From Weissella tructae (GTDB lineage: Bacteria > Bacillota > Bacilli > Lactobacillales > Lactobacillaceae), in NCBI RefSeq assembly GCF_000732905.1, contig NZ_CP007588.1:124001-188000 (forward strand): a stretch of DNA of 64,000 bases, written 5' to 3'. The position numbers were made by a program, and so were the translations under genes. Position 1 is the first letter of the stretch, and each line of letters opens with the position of its first letter. The notes below the pieces were generated by a model that saw only the letters and a list, made by a program, of their open reading frames with translations, did no database searches and had not been told where the DNA came from. Shown piece after piece: positions 54,042 through 62,771 of this stretch.

Positions 54042-54131
54042 GGAGAATTACCCAAGTCTGGCTGAAGGGAACGGTCTTGAAAACCGTCAGGTCGTGAAAG
54101 CGGCGCGTGGGTTCGAATCCCACATTCTCCT
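54042..54131 (+). tRNA. tRNA-Ser (anticodon TGA), copy 2
   Basis: Identical to copy 1 except for one compensated acceptor pair (GGAGAAT / ATTCTCC): G-C in copy 1 is A-T here. This implies duplication with a coupled change. Confidence 0.94.
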
Positions 54132-54135
54132 TATT

Positions 54136-54174
54136 TAAAAACATATCCCAAATGCTTGGGGTATGTTTTTTTTT
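54136..54174 (+). terminator. Terminator of tRNA cluster
   Basis: AACATATCCCA / TGGGGTATGTT stem and a nine-base T-run. Confidence 0.9.
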
Positions 54175-54195
54175 AACCAAAATGGGAGGCTGAGT

Positions 54196-55776
54196 ATGGA
54201 AAAGTTAAAGTTACATTTTCTAAGTTATGCAGGAATCGCATTGTTGATGACGATTGTCACGGGAGTGTTATTACCTGTATTTGGGGATATTCCAGCAATT
54301 TATCATTTAACCGATGAACGTGTTACCTATGGATTGATGGCTGTTAGCGCATTATTTATTCTATGGACAAGCGTCCAAATGTTGCGTCAAACAGTACGCG
54401 AATTAAAAGCAAATGGGACGGGATCTGTGATCTTAGTCGCTTTTGGACAAGTGATGTTACTATCTGTAATTATTTGGCGATACATGGAACACAGTACAAT
54501 GCATGATTTGTTTATGGGTGTTACATTGCCTATTTACTTTTTGAGTGTTTGTATTGTGTATTTGACTTTAAATTGGAGCCAAAATCAAGAAGAACAAGGA
54601 CGCTTTCCTGCTAATATGCAACGTAAAACACGTGCATTGACAGCTGTTATTGCACTGATGGGCTTCTGTAGCTTGGCTATTTTTGCTTACCGTGGTGACA
54701 TACAAGTAGCGCTTTTGGTAAGTGGTTCTTTGTTTATGGTTGCAGATCCACGTTGGCCAATGATTCGCGTCAGTCAATTACGCAAGAAAGAAATTCAACG
54801 ACTATCTAATCATGGTATTGACGTTTTGCGTGATGCCAGTTTAGACCAATTACCAGGTCTTAAAAATGTGATTGTTGAAAAACAAGGTATCTTAACTGAC
54901 CAAGGATTCAAAGTATACTCAGTCAATTCACTAACAAACGAGTTGAGTGAATATGACGTTTTGACGATTGTGGCTAGTTTAGAAGCTGATCTATCTGATG
55001 AATTTAGTCGTACCGTTGTTGAATTTGCAAAAGAGCATGGTGTTTATCCAGTGCCTGTTGCAGAACAAACCGTCTTACCAAGTGTTGGTGTCCAAGGGGA
55101 AGTGTTTGAGACTGAATATGCATTAGTGATGGCATCATATGCACACCAACAACAATACAAAGTGAACGCTAACAGACTGGAAGCTATTTTAGCATTGGGA
55201 AATTCAGTCCGTTTATTAGTTCATGACGATACCGTTATTGGGGCGGTAAATTACGGTGAGAGTTTCCGACGTGATTTAGGTGATCTTGATCAATACTTTA
55301 AGACATATGGTATGGATGTACGTCTGGCGACAACTGACACAATGGGTTCTGTACGACCAGTTCGTGAAATCATGAAGAGTGTTGTTACCGTGCAAGCAGA
55401 TTTGACTGCGGCACAACAATACGCGCAACAAGCATCATGGGCAGAAGAAGTCCCAACGTTATTCTTAACGACTGGTGCAGTGCCAGCGAAGGTTGACCCT
55501 GCCGTTGTCATCAAATCAGGTGATAATGAACGTAGTGCGGATATTATGTTGGCTGAAATGGAACAAATGTCTGTCGTACATCAAACGGCATTGAAAATGC
55601 GCCGTATTAATCGTTGGACAGCAGTACGCTGGACGCTTTGGACAATTTTATTGGTCGCTGCATTATTTACAACTGAATTAGGTGTTAACGAATGGCTAAT
55701 TGTGCCAAACTTGGCTATTTTAATTCGTGCAATTATGACACTTATTTTGAACTTGTTAGACCCAGAATTGAAATAA
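54196..55776 (+). CDS. Pseudo P-type ATPase (catalytic motifs lost)
   Basis: 526-residue membrane protein whose layout follows CopB-type ATPases but with every catalytic motif replaced. The phosphorylation loop reads VEKQGILTDQGFKV (E228 in place of the DKTGTLT Asp). The helix-6 motif CPx is ADPR (D184). TGDN is TTDT (379-382). GDGxND is absent, and the actuator domain with TGE is replaced by a short loop between helices 4 and 5. N-domain-like parts (SVGVQGEV; TVIGAVNYGESFRRD) and two C-terminal helices remain. The frame is intact with GGGAGG six bases upstream of ATG 54196, so it looks maintained. A regulatory or partner role with the nearby copB is possible; the family is not known to me. 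Confidence 0.8.
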   Translation: MEKLKLHFLSYAGIALLMTIVTGVLLPVFGDIPAIYHLTDERVTYGLMAVSALFILWTSVQMLRQTVRELKANGTGSVILVAFGQVMLLSVIIWRYMEHSTMHDLFMGVTLPIYFLSVCIVYLTLNWSQNQEEQGRFPANMQRKTRALTAVIALMGFCSLAIFAYRGDIQVALLVSGSLFMVADPRWPMIRVSQLRKKEIQRLSNHGIDVLRDASLDQLPGLKNVIVEKQGILTDQGFKVYSVNSLTNELSEYDVLTIVASLEADLSDEFSRTVVEFAKEHGVYPVPVAEQTVLPSVGVQGEVFETEYALVMASYAHQQQYKVNANRLEAILALGNSVRLLVHDDTVIGAVNYGESFRRDLGDLDQYFKTYGMDVRLATTDTMGSVRPVREIMKSVVTVQADLTAAQQYAQQASWAEEVPTLFLTTGAVPAKVDPAVVIKSGDNERSADIMLAEMEQMSVVHQTALKMRRINRWTAVRWTLWTILLVAALFTTELGVNEWLIVPNLAILIRAIMTLILNLLDPELK

Positions 55777-55781
55777 TTATG

Positions 55782-55810
55782 AAATAGAGACTTAGGTCTC
55801 TATTTTTTTG
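55782..55810 (+). terminator. Terminator of pseudo-ATPase gene
   Basis: AATAGAGAC-TTAG-GTCTCTATT stem-loop and a T-run. Confidence 0.9.
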
Positions 55811-55923
55811 TAATCCAGCAGTCATTAAATTGACATTAACACGTATAAACCTTAAAATTAAACTTGTGTGAATAGCACCCAAATCGTGTTAGTAGTTACT
55901 AACATAGAGACAGGAGAAATATA

Positions 55924-57489
55924 ATGGAGAACTTACTCATGTTTATCCTTGTTTCGTTTGCCGCAATCGTAATCGGTGGTTTTCTGGGTTATTTTTTTGC
56001 GAATAAAGCAATTAATAAGCGACTTTCAGATGCCCATAGAAATGCAACAGATATCACGAATCAAGCAACTGTCGAAGCGACACAATTAAAAAAGTCTGCT
56101 TTGGTGGAAGCTCGAGATGAAAGCCAACGTTACCAAGACCGTATTGAATCTGAACTACAAGAACGTCGTTCAGAAGTAAAAGTACAAGAAGAACGACTTG
56201 TTAGTCGTGAATCTGTATTAGATCGTAAAGATGCTTCGTTGCAAAAGCGCGAAGAAGGAGTTGTTGATAAGGAAAAGATTCTGGATCAACAACGTCAAAG
56301 TGTCTCAGATAAGTTGAAGCATGCAGATGCTTTGGTTGATGCACGAGAAACAAAGTTAAGTGAAATTGCCAATCTTGATCAAGAAGAAGCACGTGAACGC
56401 GTGTTAGCTGAAACGAAGGATGCTTTAGCAGCCGAACGTGCAGTCATGATTAAGGAAAGCAATGCCCAAGCCAATGCTGAATCAGAAAAGCGTGCCAAGG
56501 AATTAATCGTTGGTGCCATTCAACGTTCTGCAGCGGACATGGTAGCTGAAACAACTGTTTCAGTTGTTAATTTGCCTAATGATGATATGAAGGGACGAAT
56601 TATTGGTCGTGAAGGACGTAATATTCGTGCCTTGGAGACAGTAACTGGAATTGACGTTATTATCGACGATACACCAGAAGCGGTTGTATTGAGTGGTTAT
56701 GACCCAATTCGTCGTGAAATCGCCAAGAATACATTGGACAAGTTGATTTCCGATGGACGTATTCACCCAGCTCGTATTGAAGAAACTGTTGAAAAGTCTC
56801 GTAAAGAGATGGACGAACATATTCGTGAAGTTGGGGAACAAGCTGTCTTTGATCTAGGGATTCATAACATGCATCCTGATTTGATTAAGACAATTGGACG
56901 TTTGAACTACCGTACAAGTTATGGTCAAAATGTCCTAGTTCATTCAATCGAAGTTGCGAAGCTATCAGGTTTGTTAGCTGCGGAACTTGGAGAAGATGTT
57001 ACACAAGCCAAGCGTGCTGGTTTGTTACATGACATTGGTAAGGCGATTGACCATGATGTTGATGGATCACACGTTGAATTGGGTGTTGAATTGGCAACCA
57101 AGTACAGCGAACGTCCAGAAATCATTAACGCAATTGCGTCTCACCATAATGATGTAGAACCAGAATTCGTTGTATCAGAATTAGTAGCAGCCGCAGATTC
57201 AATCTCAGCTGCTCGTCCAGGGGCTCGTTCAGAATCTTTGGAAAACTATGTACAACGCTTGAAGCAATTGGAAACAATTGCCAACGGATTTAGTGGTGTT
57301 GATAAGTCATTTGCTATCCAAGCTGGTCGTGAAGTACGTGTTGTTGTTGAACCAGCAGCCGTGTCTGATCTAGAGGCTACTGTTTTGGCACATGATATTA
57401 AAACACAAATTGAAACAGAGTTAGATTACCCAGGTCACATTAAGGTGACGGTTATTCGTGAATCTCGTTCAATTGAATACGCGAAATAA
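55924..57489 (+). CDS. rny: Ribonuclease Y
   Basis: Membrane-anchored endoribonuclease that starts bulk mRNA decay. The 521-residue protein has an N-terminal transmembrane helix (about 4-26), a long charged coiled coil (30-200), a KH domain (about 210-275, with [18 protein letters not shown]) and the HD domain (about 335-430, with [11 protein letters not shown] as the catalytic HD). RBS AGGAGAAA. Monocistronic with its own terminator. Typical in all respects. Confidence 0.97.
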   Translation: MENLLMFILVSFAAIVIGGFLGYFFANKAINKRLSDAHRNATDITNQATVEATQLKKSALVEARDESQRYQDRIESELQERRSEVKVQEERLVSRESVLDRKDASLQKREEGVVDKEKILDQQRQSVSDKLKHADALVDARETKLSEIANLDQEEARERVLAETKDALAAERAVMIKESNAQANAESEKRAKELIVGAIQRSAADMVAETTVSVVNLPNDDMKGRIIGREGRNIRALETVTGIDVIIDDTPEAVVLSGYDPIRREIAKNTLDKLISDGRIHPARIEETVEKSRKEMDEHIREVGEQAVFDLGIHNMHPDLIKTIGRLNYRTSYGQNVLVHSIEVAKLSGLLAAELGEDVTQAKRAGLLHDIGKAIDHDVDGSHVELGVELATKYSERPEIINAIASHHNDVEPEFVVSELVAAADSISAARPGARSESLENYVQRLKQLETIANGFSGVDKSFAIQAGREVRVVVEPAAVSDLEATVLAHDIKTQIETELDYPGHIKVTVIRESRSIEYAK

Positions 57490-57490
57490 A

Positions 57491-57527
57491 GAAAAGAGCG
57501 ATAACTTCGGTTGTCGCTCTTTTTTTG
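57491..57527 (+). terminator. Terminator of rny
   Basis: AAAGAGCGATAA / TTGTCGCTCTTT stem, CTTCGG loop region and a T-run. Confidence 0.9.
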
Positions 57528-57597
57528 CGTCTTAATAGGGATATGTCTCGTTAGTGTAGAAGTGAGCCTAAGAGGTTCTATATTAAGGAGGTAGGGT

Positions 57598-57636
57598 ATG
57601 TTGTGGGATAACAAGAGGAGGCCTTTATTTTGTTGA
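57598..57636 (+). CDS. Possible 12-codon leader ORF
   Basis: ATG 57598 follows AAGGAGG by seven bases, the best RBS in the area, and gives MLWDNKRRPLFC before TGA. It ends 40 bases before the 57676 gene. It could be a leader peptide or a chance frame; there is no comparative evidence. Confidence 0.25.
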   Translation: MLWDNKRRPLFC

Positions 57637-57675
57637 TCGATTACAGACAATCAATGTGAAATGAGAGGCGAAGAC

Positions 57676-57942
57676 ATGAGTGAACCAATCCAACCAACTG
57701 TAAAAGTGCCAATTTCAAAAGCAAAATTCTATGGCTATATGACGAAAGATGAAGCCAAAAAAGCAACAAGTGGGACTAGCAAAGGAGCAGCCCCACAATT
57801 ATTGCGTACATTATTTGTAGTATCTAATGTTCGTGATTCCGAATTGATGTCTATGGCACAATTTTTTATGGATATGGGAGAAGAGGAAGTTATTTCTCAC
57901 ATTTTGTTGACGAAAAATACGCTAACAACGATTGGAAACTAA
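57676..57942 (+). CDS. Unknown small protein, 88 residues
   Basis: Starts MSEPIQPTVKVPISKAKFYG at ATG 57676 with GAGAGGCG five bases upstream; ATG 57661 is an in-frame alternative. The middle is Lys/Thr/Ser-rich and low in structure; the C-terminal half (LLRTLFVVSNVRDSELMSMA, FFMDMGEEEVISHILLT) looks like two amphipathic helices. It is followed after ten bases by another small gene, so they form a pair. I do not recognise the family. Confidence 0.65.
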   Translation: MSEPIQPTVKVPISKAKFYGYMTKDEAKKATSGTSKGAAPQLLRTLFVVSNVRDSELMSMAQFFMDMGEEEVISHILLTKNTLTTIGN

Positions 57943-57952
57943 GGAGGCGGAT

Positions 57953-58192
57953 ATGGCTAAGTTAAATGTGACTTTTATTATGGATGCAAGTGACCGTGCA
58001 AAAGACGTTATTTGGACAATTGACCGGATTGATAAGAGCGTAACACTCGAACAAGCAGAAAAAACTTTAAAAGTTTTAAAGCGAATCGAATTTTTGTTAA
58101 AAGCTAACGGAGAGCACTTATACGGGGATGTACAGGAGATTCAAGCCGAAATTTTAGAGGAAAAACCAGTGCTTTCGGTGTCGAAAGTCTAA
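57953..58192 (+). CDS. Unknown small protein, 79 residues
   Basis: Starts MAKLNVTFIMDASDRAKDVI at ATG 57953 with AAGGAGG six bases upstream; the in-frame ATG at 57932 lies inside the preceding gene. One beta-like strand is followed by a strongly helical, charged region (LEQAEKTLKVLKRIEFLLKA). Immediate downstream partner of the 57676 gene and probably cotranslated. A small complex of the two proteins is plausible; function unknown. Confidence 0.7.
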   Translation: MAKLNVTFIMDASDRAKDVIWTIDRIDKSVTLEQAEKTLKVLKRIEFLLKANGEHLYGDVQEIQAEILEEKPVLSVSKV

Positions 58193-58233
58193 TGAAAATG
58201 AAAGAAAACTGTTTATTTTACAAGTGAATAGGG

Positions 58234-58239
58234 TATAAT
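58234..58239 (+). promoter_or_regulatory. -10 element of candidate small RNA
   Basis: TATAAT preceded by GGG; no convincing -35 is found at 16-18 bases. Confidence 0.5.
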
Positions 58240-58245
58240 AATCGT

Positions 58246-58340
58246 ATTCAGAATGTTGCGGAGTTACGCCACATAACACGTGTTATGAGACAACTCTAGC
58301 CTGACTCAGAAGAACCCCAACGCGCAGGGGTTCTTTTTTT
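58246..58340 (+). ncRNA. Candidate stand-alone small RNA
   Basis: A TATAAT at 58234 is followed by about 95 bases with no reading frame. The segment has a hairpin built on the perfect 16-bp palindrome CATAACACGTGTTATG (58272-58287) with outer GAGTT / AACTC pairing. It ends in a textbook terminator, AGAACCCC / GGGGTTCT plus seven T (58311-58340). The next gene is on the other strand, so this is not a leader. I tested 6S and SRP RNA by eye and neither fits. Confidence 0.55.
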
Positions 58341-58466
58341 ATTCAATCGTGAGTAGGCGGAATTTAGAGCGGATTTGTGTATATTTAATATAAATCATCG
58401 TGAAATACATTGTAAGACGTATATAGAGTAGTTAAAACGATTTAAACGAAACGTATGCTAGACATA

Positions 58467-58504
58467 AAGAAAACCACGCCGGATTCACTGGCGTGGTTTT
58501 TAAT
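58467..58504 (-). terminator. Terminator of guaC
   Basis: AAACCACGCC / GGCGTGGTTT stem, GGATTCACT loop, A and T flanks; bidirectional. Confidence 0.9.
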
Positions 58505-58516
58505 TTATGCAATTGT

Positions 58517-59503
58517 TTAGAAATGGTCACCACTACGAATTGTATTCGGAACAATGACAAAATCAACATCCTTTAATGCATTCAAATCAGAACCACCGGC
58601 ATATGAAATCGCAGATTGTAGATCTTCGTGCATTTCGCGTAATGTTGAATGAATGCTACCACGGTATGGCACCATTAGCTTTTTTCCTTCGACGTTTTTG
58701 TATTCACCTTTTTGGAATTGTGAAGCTGAACCAAAGTAAGCTTTGAATGTTTCACCATTTAGCGTCATCAACTCACCAGGATTTTCATCATGACCAGCTA
58801 ACATAGAACCGACCATCACCATTGTGGCACCAAAACGAATTGACTTAGCGATATCTCCATTTGTACGTAGGCCTCCGTCAGCAATAATGGGCTTAGTTGC
58901 GACTTCAGCACATTGTTGGATGGCGGCTAATTGCCAACCACCTGTACCAAATCCAGTCTTTAGCTTTGTGATACAAGCCATACCTGGACCAACACCAACT
59001 TTGGTAGCGTCTGCACCAGCGTCTTCTAACGCAGTAACAGCGTCAGGTGTTGCAACGTTACCGGCGATAACAAATGATTCAGGCAGTTTTTCCTTGATGT
59101 AACGGATCATATCAATGACAGAATCTGAGTAACCATGGGCAATATCAATCGTGATATATTCGGGTACTAGGTGTTCAGTGACTAATTCGTCAATGAAGGC
59201 ATATTCTTCAGGTTTAACACCAACAGAAATCGAAGCAAATGTACCTTTTGCATGTGCTTCTTTGATGAAAGCGATACGTGTTGTTGGATCGAAACGATGC
59301 ATCACGTAGAAGTAACCATCCAAAGCTAGTTGTAATGACAGTTCCTCGTCCAATACGGTTTGCATGTTGGCAGGCATAACAGGTAGCTTGAATTGTAAGT
59401 TACCTAGTGTCACGCTAGTATCCGCTTGGCTACGGCTAGTTAAGATACAACGGCGTGGAATAAGTTGCACATCTTCGTAATCAAATACTTTTGTTTCAAT
59501 CAT
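58517..59503 (-). CDS. guaC: GMP reductase GuaC
   Basis: NADPH-dependent enzyme turning GMP into IMP, which returns guanine nucleotides to the adenine branch. The 328-residue TIM barrel lacks the CBS domains of IMP dehydrogenase and begins [16 protein letters not shown]. The catalytic Cys loop is [12 protein letters not shown], with the [12 protein letters not shown] phosphate site and [18 protein letters not shown] flap. Size and motifs indicate GuaC rather than GuaB. GAGGAT-type RBS. A PurBox in the leader links it to the pbuG/purA regulon. Confidence 0.95.
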   Translation of the reverse strand: MIETKVFDYEDVQLIPRRCILTSRSQADTSVTLGNLQFKLPVMPANMQTVLDEELSLQLALDGYFYVMHRFDPTTRIAFIKEAHAKGTFASISVGVKPEEYAFIDELVTEHLVPEYITIDIAHGYSDSVIDMIRYIKEKLPESFVIAGNVATPDAVTALEDAGADATKVGVGPGMACITKLKTGFGTGGWQLAAIQQCAEVATKPIIADGGLRTNGDIAKSIRFGATMVMVGSMLAGHDENPGELMTLNGETFKAYFGSASQFQKGEYKNVEGKKLMVPYRGSIHSTLREMHEDLQSAISYAGGSDLNALKDVDFVIVPNTIRSGDHF

Positions 59504-59524
59504 TGTTATCCTCTTTCATCAATT

Positions 59525-59540
59525 AAAGTTCGTGTTTTGG
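59525..59540 (-). promoter_or_regulatory. PurBox in guaC leader
   Basis: Minus-strand CCAAAACACGAACTTT, sharing AAAACACGAAC with PurBox 1 and 3. The guaC -10 (TATAAT, minus strand of 59574-59579) lies about 35 bases upstream, so the box is downstream of the start site, suited to repression. Confidence 0.7.
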
Positions 59541-59660
59541 TCTGTTATTTATTTAATAGACCGCTTGAATTAGATTATACACGAAATATAATTAAAAAAA
59601 CACAATATAATTCGGTTAATGGTATATGTTTAGATTTTATACCGCTAATCGTTCGTTTTT

Positions 59661-59669
59661 TGGTATAAT
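59661..59669 (+). promoter_or_regulatory. Extended -10 promoter of ssrA
   Basis: TGGTATAAT (TATAAT 59664-59669), 18 bases before the mature tmRNA. Confidence 0.7.
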
Positions 59670-59686
59670 ATACGGAGTAACAAAAC

Positions 59687-60047
59687 GGGGTCGTTTTGGA
59701 ATCGACTAGTATTGTTCGAGCTAGTATTGCGTTTAGGGGTTGTGGCCCTATAATCCACTCAGACGAATTAACTGCAAACAATTCAAACAACTACGCTGTC
59801 GCTGCTTAAAAAACAGCACACGTGATCATTCTTAGTTGTGATTACCGGCTACTGAATGGTTTTATAAACTTAGTAATCTGCGCGTAGCGGCCTCTGATTG
59901 GGGTTTCTACGAAGAGGATAATCAATCTAGTCATCTGATCGCCGTGTTACATGGCGTGCAGCTGATGAACTTTAAATGATGTAACTATGAACGTAGAAGT
60001 ATTAGTGCCGTGATGCTAGGACAGGGGTTCAAATCCCCTCGGCTCCA
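59687..60047 (+). ncRNA. ssrA: Transfer-messenger RNA (tmRNA)
   Basis: 361-nt RNA for rescue of stalled ribosomes. The ends form a tRNA-Ala-like acceptor (GGGGTCG / CGGCTCC, with G-U pairs) and T-arm GGGGTTCAAATCCCC. The tag frame starts at GCA 59774 and reads ANNSNNYAVAA then TAA (59807-59809); the AVAA end is a ClpXP degron. Pseudoknot-forming segments follow. The gene's 3' end is a frequent integration site, and the accessory region begins directly after it. Confidence 0.96.
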
Positions 60048-60165
60048 TTTTATGGGTGTAAATAAGTGCTTGAAACACAGTCTTATCAATGGTTTTGGGG
60101 TAAATGAGTGTAGACAGGTTAAACCTAATTCAGACACTTGAATTAAATAGCGCCCGTCAATAAGT

Positions 60166-60198
60166 TGCCGTTGTCTTGTTATGAGATGACGGTTTTTA
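60166..60198 (+). terminator. Possible terminator downstream of ssrA
   Basis: CCGTTGTCT / AGATGACGG stem (with G-U pairs) and a T-run. It lies 120 bases after the tmRNA; the 60048-60165 stretch holds nothing I recognise. Confidence 0.6.
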
Positions 60199-60199
60199 T

Positions 60200-60245
60200 T
60201 TGGAGGAAAATAGTATCTGCGTTATAATTCTATAAAAGTAGAATT
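60200..60245 (+). promoter_or_regulatory. R-M operon promoter with operator-like repeat
   Basis: -35 TTGGAG (60200-60205), a 17-base spacer and -10 TATAAT (60223-60228). A perfect dyad AATTCTA-N6-TAGAATT (60226-60245) overlaps the -10 and start site, as C-boxes do in controller-regulated restriction systems. Confidence 0.65.
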
Positions 60246-60273
60246 TTAAATCATTAAAGGAGAATCCGAGAAG

Positions 60274-60492
60274 TTGGCAATATCATATAATAAATTGTGG
60301 AAAATATTAATTGATAATAATTTAAATAAGACGCAGTTAATGTCTAAATGTGGAATTACGTCAGCTAGCTTAGCTCGACTGAGTAAGAATCAAGGAGTTT
60401 CATTAAAAGTGCTAGAGAGAATTTGTGTCTCATTGAAGTGTGAAATTGGTGACATAATGGAATTTACAGAAAATCAAGGTGATGAAGTATGA
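60274..60492 (+). CDS. XRE-type HTH regulator of the R-M operon
   Basis: 72-residue Cro/C1-type helix-turn-helix protein (LNKTQLMSKCGITSASLARL is the HTH). It starts with TTG 60274 behind AAAGGAG. Its last codons overlap the methyltransferase start by four bases (ATGA), so they are coupled. Small HTH genes in this place act as controllers or as YozG-like companions of DNA methyltransferases. The dyad on its promoter supports autoregulation, but that is inference. Confidence 0.85.
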   Translation: MAISYNKLWKILIDNNLNKTQLMSKCGITSASLARLSKNQGVSLKVLERICVSLKCEIGDIMEFTENQGDEV

Positions 60493-61409
60493 CAGAAAAA
60501 TTGAAATTTATTGATTTATTTGCAGGAATTGGTGGGATTCGACAAGGTTTTGAAGATGAAAATACTGTGGGCGTGTTTAGTTCTGAATGGGATAAATTTG
60601 CGCAAAAAACATATGAAGCAAACTATGGAGAGGTACCTCAGGGAGATATTACTCAAATTGATGCCAATGATATTCCTGATCATGACGTGTTGTTAGCTGG
60701 ATTCCCTTGTCAGCCTTTTAGTTCAATTGGGAAACGAGAAGGCTTTATGCATGCCACTCAGGGGACGTTATTTTTTGATGTCTTACGAATTATCAATCAC
60801 CACCAACCAAAAATGTTTCTGTTAGAAAATGTTCAAGGATTACTGACTCATGACAAAGGTAATACTATGAAAGTCATTTTGGCTTCTTTAGATGAAGCTG
60901 GATATGATGTATCGTATAAAGTGTTAGATGCACAAAACTTTGGATTACCACAAGTTCGTAAACGAGTTATGATTGTTGGTTTTCATAAAGATTTAAATAT
61001 CACTAATTTTGATATTCCAGAGGGAGACAATAAAAAGGTTCCGGTAGGTAGTATTTTAGAATCAAATCCAGACGGTTATTCCATTTCAAATCGATTACAG
61101 GAATCATATTTATTTAAAAAAGATGATGGTCGTCCGCAAATAATTGACAAAGAATCAGATATACAAGTTAAAACATTGGTTGCTAGTTATCACAAAATCC
61201 AACGATTAACAGGAACTTTTGTAAAAGGAGGCGAAACGGGAATTCGTTTATTGTCACAGTTAGAAGTTAAACGTATTATGGGATTTCCGGATGATTTTGT
61301 TGTTCCAGTGTCACGTACACAAATGTATCGACAATTTGGTAATTCTGTAGCAGTTCCTATGATTAAAGCAGTCGCTGATGCTATGAAGAACCAAATGTCG
61401 AAGAACTAA
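60489..61409 (+). CDS. C5-cytosine DNA methyltransferase (M.HpaII-like)
   Basis: Modification enzyme of a type II system, 306 residues. Conserved motifs in order: I FAGIGGIRQGF (11-21), IV GFPCQPFS with catalytic C74, VI LLENVQGLL, VIII QVRKRVMIVG, and X QFGNSVAVP near the end. The variable region before motif IX is short. Overlaps the upstream HTH gene and is 25 bases before the HpaII-like nuclease gene. CCGG as target is inferred from that partner. AT-rich relative to the chromosome. Confidence 0.95.
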   Translation: MTEKLKFIDLFAGIGGIRQGFEDENTVGVFSSEWDKFAQKTYEANYGEVPQGDITQIDANDIPDHDVLLAGFPCQPFSSIGKREGFMHATQGTLFFDVLRIINHHQPKMFLLENVQGLLTHDKGNTMKVILASLDEAGYDVSYKVLDAQNFGLPQVRKRVMIVGFHKDLNITNFDIPEGDNKKVPVGSILESNPDGYSISNRLQESYLFKKDDGRPQIIDKESDIQVKTLVASYHKIQRLTGTFVKGGETGIRLLSQLEVKRIMGFPDDFVVPVSRTQMYRQFGNSVAVPMIKAVADAMKNQMSKN

Positions 61410-61434
61410 ATATTGGGATACAAGGAGTAGAGAT

Positions 61435-62505
61435 ATGGCAAATAAGATAAATAAGGGTGAATGGTCTGAGTTATATGTGTTTTTATCGGTCTTAGCAACG
61501 GGAAAACTATTTGCAGCAGACGAAGACTTGAATAAAATGGAAGATGTATATTACACAGTCTTAAAAGCTATTAACCAAGTTGAAAAAACTGATAGTGAGT
61601 ATTTGAGAGATACGAATCGAAATGTAATTGTAATTTATAATAATGGGACACATAAATTAAGTATACCGATTTCAGAATTTGTAAAACATGCGCCGCTTGT
61701 TTTAGAAGGAATTAGGAATGGTAAGGGGAGATCCTTTGAAATCCCTGAGATTGAAAGTTTTTTGGAGACAATTTTATTAGATAAAATTAAAGCACCTAGT
61801 GATAGTAAGAAAGATTTAGTATTCCAAGTGCATGATGAGTATACAGGATTAACACCTAATGTAGGATTTAGTGTGAAATCATATATTGGGGGTGAACCAA
61901 CATTGGTTAACTCCTCTGGAGCGACTGTATTTACTTATCAAACCAGTAAGTCGTTTCCGACCTCGTTTGAAGCAGAGGTGAACGCTATAAATACGCCCTC
62001 TAAAATCAAAGATCGAATTCAAAAAATATATGAGAAACAAATTCACTTGAATTATAGTCAAGTAAGCAGTCAAATCTTTCACCGTAATTTACAAATGATA
62101 GACTTTCGCTTGCCTGAAATTTTGTCATATTTAGTATTATCATCTTATTTTGTAAAAGGTAAGAGAATGCCTGAAGTTGTAAAATATTATTCTGAAAAGT
62201 ACGAAGAAGATAGAGAATTAATCGAGCATAAAATTAAAGACTTCCTTGTGGCTACTGCGCTGGGAATGGAGCCAAATACCATTTGGAATGGGTTAGAAGA
62301 TGCGAATGGTGGATATATTGTTGTGAAGAATGATGGAGAAATCTTATGCTATCATATCTATGATCGTAATAAGTTACGAAGTTATTTATACAATCATACG
62401 AAGTTCGATACTCCATCTACTGGAAGAACAGGATCAGGTATGCTAGAAAGCATTGAAGATGGTGGAATGTTTAAATTATCTGTACAGATTAGGTTTGAAA
62501 AATAA
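61435..62505 (+). CDS. HpaII-family restriction endonuclease
   Basis: Type II restriction enzyme of 356 residues, close to R.HpaII in length. The N-terminal NKGEWSELYVFLSVLATGKL is the HpaII-family block. A possible PD-(D/E)XK core is seen at KKDLVFQVHDE...NVGFSVKSYIGG (about residues 123-148), with the family's SVKS carrying the Lys. RBS AAGGAG precedes ATG 61435. Specificity for CCGG is expected from the family. The nuclease gene comes last, after the methylase, the safe order on entry into a new host. Confidence 0.92.
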   Translation: MANKINKGEWSELYVFLSVLATGKLFAADEDLNKMEDVYYTVLKAINQVEKTDSEYLRDTNRNVIVIYNNGTHKLSIPISEFVKHAPLVLEGIRNGKGRSFEIPEIESFLETILLDKIKAPSDSKKDLVFQVHDEYTGLTPNVGFSVKSYIGGEPTLVNSSGATVFTYQTSKSFPTSFEAEVNAINTPSKIKDRIQKIYEKQIHLNYSQVSSQIFHRNLQMIDFRLPEILSYLVLSSYFVKGKRMPEVVKYYSEKYEEDRELIEHKIKDFLVATALGMEPNTIWNGLEDANGGYIVVKNDGEILCYHIYDRNKLRSYLYNHTKFDTPSTGRTGSGMLESIEDGGMFKLSVQIRFEK

Positions 62506-62513
62506 CGTTTATG

Positions 62514-62546
62514 AGAACATCCGAAATGCATCGGATGTTTTTTTTG
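62514..62546 (+). terminator. Terminator of R-M operon
   Basis: AACATCCGA / TCGGATGTT stem with an AATGCA loop and eight T. Confidence 0.9.
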
Positions 62547-62622
62547 TTAAATCTCAGTAGAGAAATAAATGCTGATTGTGATGTGTAAGAGTAATTCAGG
62601 AAGGAAATGTCATCATTTACCT

Positions 62623-62771
62623 TAGTAATTCTTATCATTGCAGGTTAGTAAAAGTTATCATTTCATCCTAGTAATTCTTATCATTGCAGGTTAGTAAAAG
62701 TTATCATTTCATCCTAGTAATTCGTAGTATTTTCCAGTGTGTTAGGTTAGTAAAAATTAGTATTTTAATCC
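62623..62771 (+). repeat. Iteron-like array of 23-bp units
   Basis: Units starting at 62623, 62646, 62669, 62692, 62715 and 62748 begin TAGTAA and carry a TTATCATT- or GTAGTATT-like second block 3-4 bases later. The first four alternate two versions, so the pair 62623-62668 is an exact 46-bp duplicate of 62669-62714. Later units diverge, and further weak copies reach about 62810. No gene overlaps. Sequence from 62810 to 63025 is AT-rich with nothing else recognised. Confidence 0.8.

Noticed and set aside
58246-58340. SRP (4.5S) or 6S RNA
   Set aside because: The SRP tetraloop domain and the 6S open-bubble layout are not present.
62623-62771. CRISPR array
   Set aside because: No unique spacers between units and no cas genes; contiguous 23-bp periodic units fit iterons.
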